The translations under genes were made by a program, and so were the position numbers. This document shows positions 7,069-11,423 of a stretch of DNA of 11,423 nucleotides, one piece after another. The notes below the pieces were generated by a model, which did not search any database, was not told the DNA's origin, and saw only the letters and a program-made list of their open reading frames with translations. This DNA is from Calditrichia bacterium. Lineage in GTDB: Bacteria > Calditrichota > Calditrichia > Calditrichales > Calditrichaceae. The stretch's first letter is position 1. Each line of letters starts with the position of its first letter. The DNA is taken from the NCBI GenBank assembly GCA_027039465.1, contig JALWEA010000290.1, forward strand, positions 1 to 11,423, given 5' to 3'.

Positions 7069-7080
7069 GCCCTTTAGGGC
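7069..7080. repeat. Hairpin 4, GCCC-TTTA-GGGC
   Basis: Perfect 12-base palindromic hairpin, the mirror counterpart of hairpin 1. On the minus strand it lies about 120 bases past the stop of the long envelope gene and is followed by ATAAAATCTTAG. A role as a weak terminator for that gene is possible but lacks a proper U-tract. Confidence 0.6.
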
Positions 7081-7199
7081 TTTGTTTAAATTTATTCTTA
7101 AAAAATTAAAAAACATAAACGCACAAGATTAATAATATCATTTTTTAACCCAATGATTTGAACTTAAAGTATAATAATATTGTCAATTTGGAAAAACCA

Positions 7200-10100
7200 T
7201 TACAAAAACGCCCGCAATTGGGCCTGACCGGAATGGATAATCCTGCGGAAACCCGCATCCTTGCGACCGATATAGGAAAAAGTAAACACAATATTCTTGG
7301 CAACTGTGTATTCAACCCGCAATTGCCACTGCTGCGAAAATCCCTGCCGTTTACCTTTAGCCATTTCAAAAGGAACGATGCGATTAAACGGATTTCTGGT
7401 CACCGTGACGTTTTGTAGCTCATATTGCCCGCTGATGCGTCCCTTACCAGGCAAAGAATAATTCAAACGCTGGCGCAAAAGCACAAAATACAGGTTAATA
7501 GGGTAAAGCGGGTTGGTGTTGGTTTCGTAACCGGATTCGCTTTCCAGACCGATTTCCCAAACGCTTTTGGGACGGTAGGAAAAATTCTGACTAAAATAAT
7601 AACCGCTAATATCACGGTTGCGTAAAGCGTTTGCAGCGGAATTGCGCACAAAGATTCGGTAGCGGCCTTCGCTCTGGCTGCGCAGGCGCATTAAAGGACG
7701 CCAATCCATGCGCAGTCCCAATTCGCGGCTTCTGCGCCGATCGTTTTCCGTACTGTTGACAAACTGATTGTTGTAATTGCGATTAAGCCGGAAACGCAGT
7801 CGGAAAGAAAGATTGCGGTTGTGTTTCATGTAAAATAAATCCTGATAGAGATTCATTACGCCGCGCACCGTGTATTGGTGCTGCAAATGGTCGGGATTTA
7901 AAAGGTACACCGCGGTTTTGTTCGGGTCACAGGATTCTTCCTCGATCCGCACGTACGTTTCGCCGCTGAATTTGGAAAGCCAATGATTGCGCAGCTTGCG
8001 TTTGCGCCGCGTGTAACGGTAAGGATCAAATCGGAAGCGGAAAGCCGTTTGCACATTGGAAACCGGTTCGAACTTACCCGTCGGTAAAATGTAAAGGATG
8101 TACTTTCCCAACGGGTCGGGAACGTATTCTTTAAGATAGGGATCGTAGCGCAGGTTGCCGCGTCCTTCGCCCACATCCACGTAAACCTTTTCCCTGAGTG
8201 CGGTTTCTTCCGTGGAAAGCCGGTATTGCCAGGAAAAATCGATGGCATTGTTAAAGGCGTGGTGTGTGGCGTCAATTTGGGCCAGATTGGTAGAGCGGTC
8301 GCGCCAACTGGTATCTTGCACGGCGGCGTCAACGTAAAACAATTTTAAGCTGTCCACCTTAATGCGTTCGAAATATTTGGTGTAATCTTTATTGCGATGC
8401 ATGAAGGTTAAATTAAAAGTGGTCGAACGGATGTTTTTCAAACCGAATTTCCATTCGTAAGTCTTGCTTTCGGCCTGCGGTAAAAGTTTGCCGACTTGCC
8501 GAATGTCGTACACATAATCTTTACGTTGGCGGGCGCTTAAGGCGCTTTTGAAATGTTTGAAATTCCAAAGATCAACGCCCAGTCCGAAATCGTCAAAACG
8601 GAAGCCGTTAACGCCTTGTTGCAGGGTGCGCTTGCGCCATTCGCCATGGTAAGAAAAATTCGGTTGGAGCTTCCAAAATTTGCGCCGGATTTCAAAACGG
8701 TAGCGTTTCCATTGATCGGTTAAGGATTGCTGCGCGTTGTCGGCTGCAATGTATTCGTATTTGGCCAGGGAAGAGAAACGGTGAAAATTGTCCGCCAGCA
8801 CGTTCACACCGAAACGCTTACTCGTAAAATCTTTTTGTCGGAATTGGCCGACGTTGTTTGAAATACGAATGGCTTTAACCGGCTGATAGTTGGCCGTGAT
8901 CTGAAAACTTAGCTCCTGCGCGCCCTGGTCGGGCGATGAGTACAAATTCCAGTAGCGGGCAAAGTCGGGTTTTCGGAAACGATCCGCCGAACGAAAGGTT
9001 TTTTGAATCATACGCGTTTTGAATTGCATGTCGAATTTACCCAATTGGGAACCGCCCAAATGCAGATCGAGCGGTTTAAGTTCGCCGGAAAACAAAAAAG
9101 CCTGACCTTTGTTGTCGTTGTCATCAAGAGAAGAAAAGGTGTTTTGATCAAAATTGGTGAAGGCGTATTCGGCCTTTAAAGTGAGCGGTTTCCACGGATG
9201 ACCGCTCAGGTTCAAATCAACAAGATCGTGTCGCGATGGCAGCGAAATCAAACGGATGGGTAAATAATCGCCTTTCTTCGGCCCGACCCAGCGGTAAACG
9301 CCCAAACGATCGCGCACGTAATCGCCGCGATGCTGTCCGAAATAGGAGAAAGAAACCGTGTAAGCACCCTGGTGTTTGCCTTTGAATTTGAAAATGGAGT
9401 AGATCTTGCCCTGGTACACGGTATCAACTTTAACATAACTGCCCAGCGAATCGCCTTTGAAGGTGAAACCAGGCTCCGCCGCTTTAAAGGGATCGTCACC
9501 GGCCTGCTTCAAAAGCTCTTTTTCTTTGGCGGTCAAAGCCCGACTCTCTTCCAGTACCTGTCCCGTGTTATCCTGCTCTCGGTAGTAACGCACGTTTAAG
9601 CGCAGCGCATTGTTGTGAAATTGATGGGCGGAATAGGCGCTGTAAACATTGCGATTGTAACTTTGCACCGCCGGATAGTATTCGAAATCCACTTCAATAC
9701 GCGAATTGCCGGTGATCAGGCGATGATTGGTAAAGCGAATTTGGCCGTTGCCGTATTCGATCACGTAGTCATTGCTTTCGCCGCGCACCATGCGTTGGCC
9801 GTTAATAAAAACGCGCTCCGTTCCGGCCAGGACAATGATATCCCTTTCACCGTTTTTACCGGTTAACTGATACGGCCCCTGATTGCCTTCCTGCCCCAAA
9901 AACGAAACATGATGGAAAAAACCGCGGGTGGTGGCCACCGTTGCGCCGAAAGTATTTTTCTTTACCGAAGTTTGCAGGGTAATGCCCTGAAGTTTGCGTT
10001 GCACATTGGCGAAAGCGCTACCTTTGTAATCCATGTTAAAGTCGCCGACCGTACCTTGCACGTACGGACTTTTAAACTGCACGAAAACTTTGTCGATTTC

Positions 10101-10739
10101 GGACAGGGTCTGTGTGTTACCTTCCGGTTGAATGGGCGTGGCGGCGTCGGTCAGGGCGGCAATGATTTCGATGTCATCGGAAAGCTTACCCGAAAGCTGA
10201 ACATTCAGGCCGGAATTAAGGGTAAAGTCCTGATTGCTGCCTACTTTAATGCCGCGCATGATGCTGCCGCTGGTTTGTAAAGTGGATGGAATGTGCGCAA
10301 AAGGATTTTCCAGATGAATCGATTTCACGCGCACTCCTTTTTGTATTTTGGCCAAACTGTCTTCTGCGGATTTTACCCGGGCGGTGTCTGCGCGGTAGAA
10401 TTGAAATTCCTTCGGGAAATCAAAGGGTTGGCGCTGGTAGCGAATGTGCAAGGAATCGTTTGGATTGAATGGGCGGAAGAAGGTAATCAAATGATTATCT
10501 TTAACCCGATAATCCAGCGTTTCATTAAGCGGGCGGCGATTTAAGGTGATTTGCAGGGTGGAAAGAATGGGAAAATGATTGTCCGGGAAGCGGTACGCAT
10601 ACTGCGAATTTTGCACCACAATCAACGTGTCCACTTGCCAGGGATTGCGTATCATCAGCGCCGGTGTTTGAGCAAGGGAATGGCGTCCTCCCAAAACCGT
10701 CAGCAGCAAAAGCCCGAATGTCAATCGAAGCGTTTTCAT
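7200..10739 (-). CDS. Very long secreted protein, predicted outer-membrane beta-barrel, function unknown
   Basis: I do not recognise a characterised function. The 1179-residue product starts with a Sec signal peptide (MKTLRLTFGLLLLTVLGG..., likely cut after SLA at about 23). ATG 10739 is preferred over an upstream start at 10793 because it gives the signal peptide and overlaps the preceding stop as ATGA, with GGAA 5 bases before it. Residues 66-102 and 311-353 look like two copies of a small beta domain (LNxRxL...DYxV...ITF...SxxIxY). Residues 157-234 (TSGSIMRGIKVGSNQDF, PIQPEGNTQ, KVFVQF, GTVGDFN) resemble a conserved stretch I recall from SprA and other long FCB outer-membrane proteins. Beyond about 360 the chain is rich in Tyr, Arg and Phe with alternating strand-like patterns, ending in the hydrophobic strand GQAQLRAFL, like a barrel-insertion signal. 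It may be a transporter or secretion channel partnering the upstream NHL protein. Confidence 0.85.
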   Translation of the reverse strand: MKTLRLTFGLLLLTVLGGRHSLAQTPALMIRNPWQVDTLIVVQNSQYAYRFPDNHFPILSTLQITLNRRPLNETLDYRVKDNHLITFFRPFNPNDSLHIRYQRQPFDFPKEFQFYRADTARVKSAEDSLAKIQKGVRVKSIHLENPFAHIPSTLQTSGSIMRGIKVGSNQDFTLNSGLNVQLSGKLSDDIEIIAALTDAATPIQPEGNTQTLSEIDKVFVQFKSPYVQGTVGDFNMDYKGSAFANVQRKLQGITLQTSVKKNTFGATVATTRGFFHHVSFLGQEGNQGPYQLTGKNGERDIIVLAGTERVFINGQRMVRGESNDYVIEYGNGQIRFTNHRLITGNSRIEVDFEYYPAVQSYNRNVYSAYSAHQFHNNALRLNVRYYREQDNTGQVLEESRALTAKEKELLKQAGDDPFKAAEPGFTFKGDSLGSYVKVDTVYQGKIYSIFKFKGKHQGAYTVSFSYFGQHRGDYVRDRLGVYRWVGPKKGDYLPIRLISLPSRHDLVDLNLSGHPWKPLTLKAEYAFTNFDQNTFSSLDDNDNKGQAFLFSGELKPLDLHLGGSQLGKFDMQFKTRMIQKTFRSADRFRKPDFARYWNLYSSPDQGAQELSFQITANYQPVKAIRISNNVGQFRQKDFTSKRFGVNVLADNFHRFSSLAKYEYIAADNAQQSLTDQWKRYRFEIRRKFWKLQPNFSYHGEWRKRTLQQGVNGFRFDDFGLGVDLWNFKHFKSALSARQRKDYVYDIRQVGKLLPQAESKTYEWKFGLKNIRSTTFNLTFMHRNKDYTKYFERIKVDSLKLFYVDAAVQDTSWRDRSTNLAQIDATHHAFNNAIDFSWQYRLSTEETALREKVYVDVGEGRGNLRYDPYLKEYVPDPLGKYILYILPTGKFEPVSNVQTAFRFRFDPYRYTRRKRKLRNHWLSKFSGETYVRIEEESCDPNKTAVYLLNPDHLQHQYTVRGVMNLYQDLFYMKHNRNLSFRLRFRLNRNYNNQFVNSTENDRRRSRELGLRMDWRPLMRLRSQSEGRYRIFVRNSAANALRNRDISGYYFSQNFSYRPKSVWEIGLESESGYETNTNPLYPINLYFVLLRQRLNYSLPGKGRISGQYELQNVTVTRNPFNRIVPFEMAKGKRQGFSQQWQLRVEYTVAKNIVFTFSYIGRKDAGFRRIIHSGQAQLRAFL

Positions 10740-11423
10740 GGATGTTCCGAGAATTTTCCGCCGATAACGAAGTTTCCGTCCAAAATAAAGCAATTGTTTT
10801 CAATCGTTGAATCCGGCAAACCGGTAACCGCAATATCTCTGGGTCGCACTAATTTTTTTTGCAAGAATGTTTGCAGCGGTTTTATGGTGGTTAAATCGGG
10901 CTTTATCAGAAAAACCTTTTTAGCCGATTCGTCCGCCACAAAAATTCCGGTTCGCTCTTGCGTGGCCAAACCCGCAGGATGCTTAAATTCCCGATCGGTA
11001 ATTGCTTTGATAAACGTACCGAAAAAGTCGTAAACCATGACGGCCCTTAAACCGGCATCGGAAATGAGCAACCAGCGATCATTAAAAATATCCGTTTGAA
11101 CCGCTTCTTCCAACTCTCCTGCGCCCGATTCGTACGTCCCGAAAAAGCGTTCCGGTTGGCCGTTGCGGTTTAATTTGACGACCTTTTCCTCCTGATGATC
11201 CAGAATAAACAAATCGTTTTGCGAATTCAAGGCACAACTTAACACCTCTCCGAATTGAAATTCTTCCGGCCAATTAGGGTTGCTCGTTAACATGGCTAAA
11301 TAATTCATTTGTCGATCGTAACGCTGCAAACGCCGATTGTTGTAATCGCAGACGTAAATGTTTAAAATGGATTTCACCCAAATGTCAATCGGAAAATCGA
11401 ACTGATCGGCATCAAAACCGAAA
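10736..11423 (-). CDS. NHL-repeat beta-propeller protein, 3' part only
   Basis: Function unknown; NHL propellers usually serve as binding scaffolds. The frame is open to the right edge, so the visible 228 codons (first complete codon 11422-11420) are a C-terminal fragment and any signal peptide lies outside. A GTG at 11377 is not the start, because the open frame before it (FDFPIDIW) completes the first visible repeat. Four or five NHL units can be read: FPIDIW...NIYVCDYNNRRLQRYD; a unit with DLFILDHQEEKVVKLNRNG; a unit with WLLISDAGLRAVMVYDFFG; HPAGLA...GIFVADESAKKVFLI; and a last, divergent unit beginning RPRDIAV. The gene ends in TGA overlapping the ATG of the long outer-membrane protein, so the two are probably translationally coupled and may act together in the envelope. 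Confidence 0.88.
   Translation of the reverse strand, partial: FGFDADQFDFPIDIWVKSILNIYVCDYNNRRLQRYDRQMNYLAMLTSNPNWPEEFQFGEVLSCALNSQNDLFILDHQEEKVVKLNRNGQPERFFGTYESGAGELEEAVQTDIFNDRWLLISDAGLRAVMVYDFFGTFIKAITDREFKHPAGLATQERTGIFVADESAKKVFLIKPDLTTIKPLQTFLQKKLVRPRDIAVTGLPDSTIENNCFILDGNFVIGGKFSEHP

Larger units (their letters stand above)
6552..7199. other. AT-rich intergenic region upstream of menF
   Basis: This 648-base gap has no credible reading frame on either strand. It must contain the menF leader and the 3' end of the long envelope gene. From left to right it holds an imperfect palindrome at 6732-6771 (GGCG...CGCC enclosing AAGTT/AACTT), then hairpins at 6807-6822, 6849-6873, 6891-6930, 7021-7045 and 7069-7080. 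A T10 run lies at 6978-6987. The 12-mer GGGCTTTGTTTA occurs twice in the same orientation (6780-6791 and 7077-7088), bracketing the hairpin cluster. I could not identify a convincing sigma-factor promoter, nor a hairpin followed by a U-tract on the minus strand. Confidence 0.7.

Noticed and set aside
10740..10793. Longer N terminus for the barrel protein
   Set aside because: The 18 extra residues are basic, would sit before the signal peptide and would overlap the propeller gene by 58 bases; ATG 10739 gives a normal signal peptide and an ATGA junction.

Overview
The window holds most of a classical (o-succinylbenzoate) menaquinone pathway operon followed, on the same minus strand, by an uncharacterised envelope gene pair. 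All genes read right to left. The moderate base composition, the menaquinone genes and a very long SprA-like outer-membrane barrel protein point to a Gram-negative member of the FCB group. Calditrichota is my best guess, but this rests on recollection of protein style and not on a database match.

Right edge (7200-11423): the 3' part of an NHL-repeat beta-propeller gene, whose 5' end lies beyond the window, overlaps by 4 bases (ATGA) a 1179-residue secreted protein predicted to be an outer-membrane beta-barrel. Its N-terminal half carries a motif-rich region. Neither function is known; the overlap suggests they are made together.

Intergenic 6552-7199: an AT-rich 648-base gap with at least five hairpins. 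Two of them, 6849-6873 and 7021-7045, are inverted copies of one another with a compensatory base-pair exchange. This looks like a composite REP/MITE-like element or a structured leader. No convincing promoter or terminator was found.

Menaquinone operon (6551 down to 1): menF (isochorismate synthase), menD (SEPHCHC synthase) and menH (SHCHC synthase) are joined by ATGA overlaps. A 267-base spacer follows, then menB (DHNA-CoA synthase), a 209-base spacer, then menA (DHNA prenyltransferase) overlapping menC (o-succinylbenzoate synthase), which runs off the left edge. Together they convert chorismate to isochorismate, SEPHCHC, SHCHC and OSB, then (after a missing MenE step) OSB-CoA to DHNA-CoA and (after a thioesterase step) DHNA to demethylmenaquinone. 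menE, the DHNA-CoA thioesterase and the final methyltransferase are not visible.

The two spacers inside the operon are filled with tandem repeats of about 7 bases belonging to at least four sequence families. This is the most unusual DNA-level feature of the window. The spacers divide the operon into three blocks (menFDH, menB, menAC).
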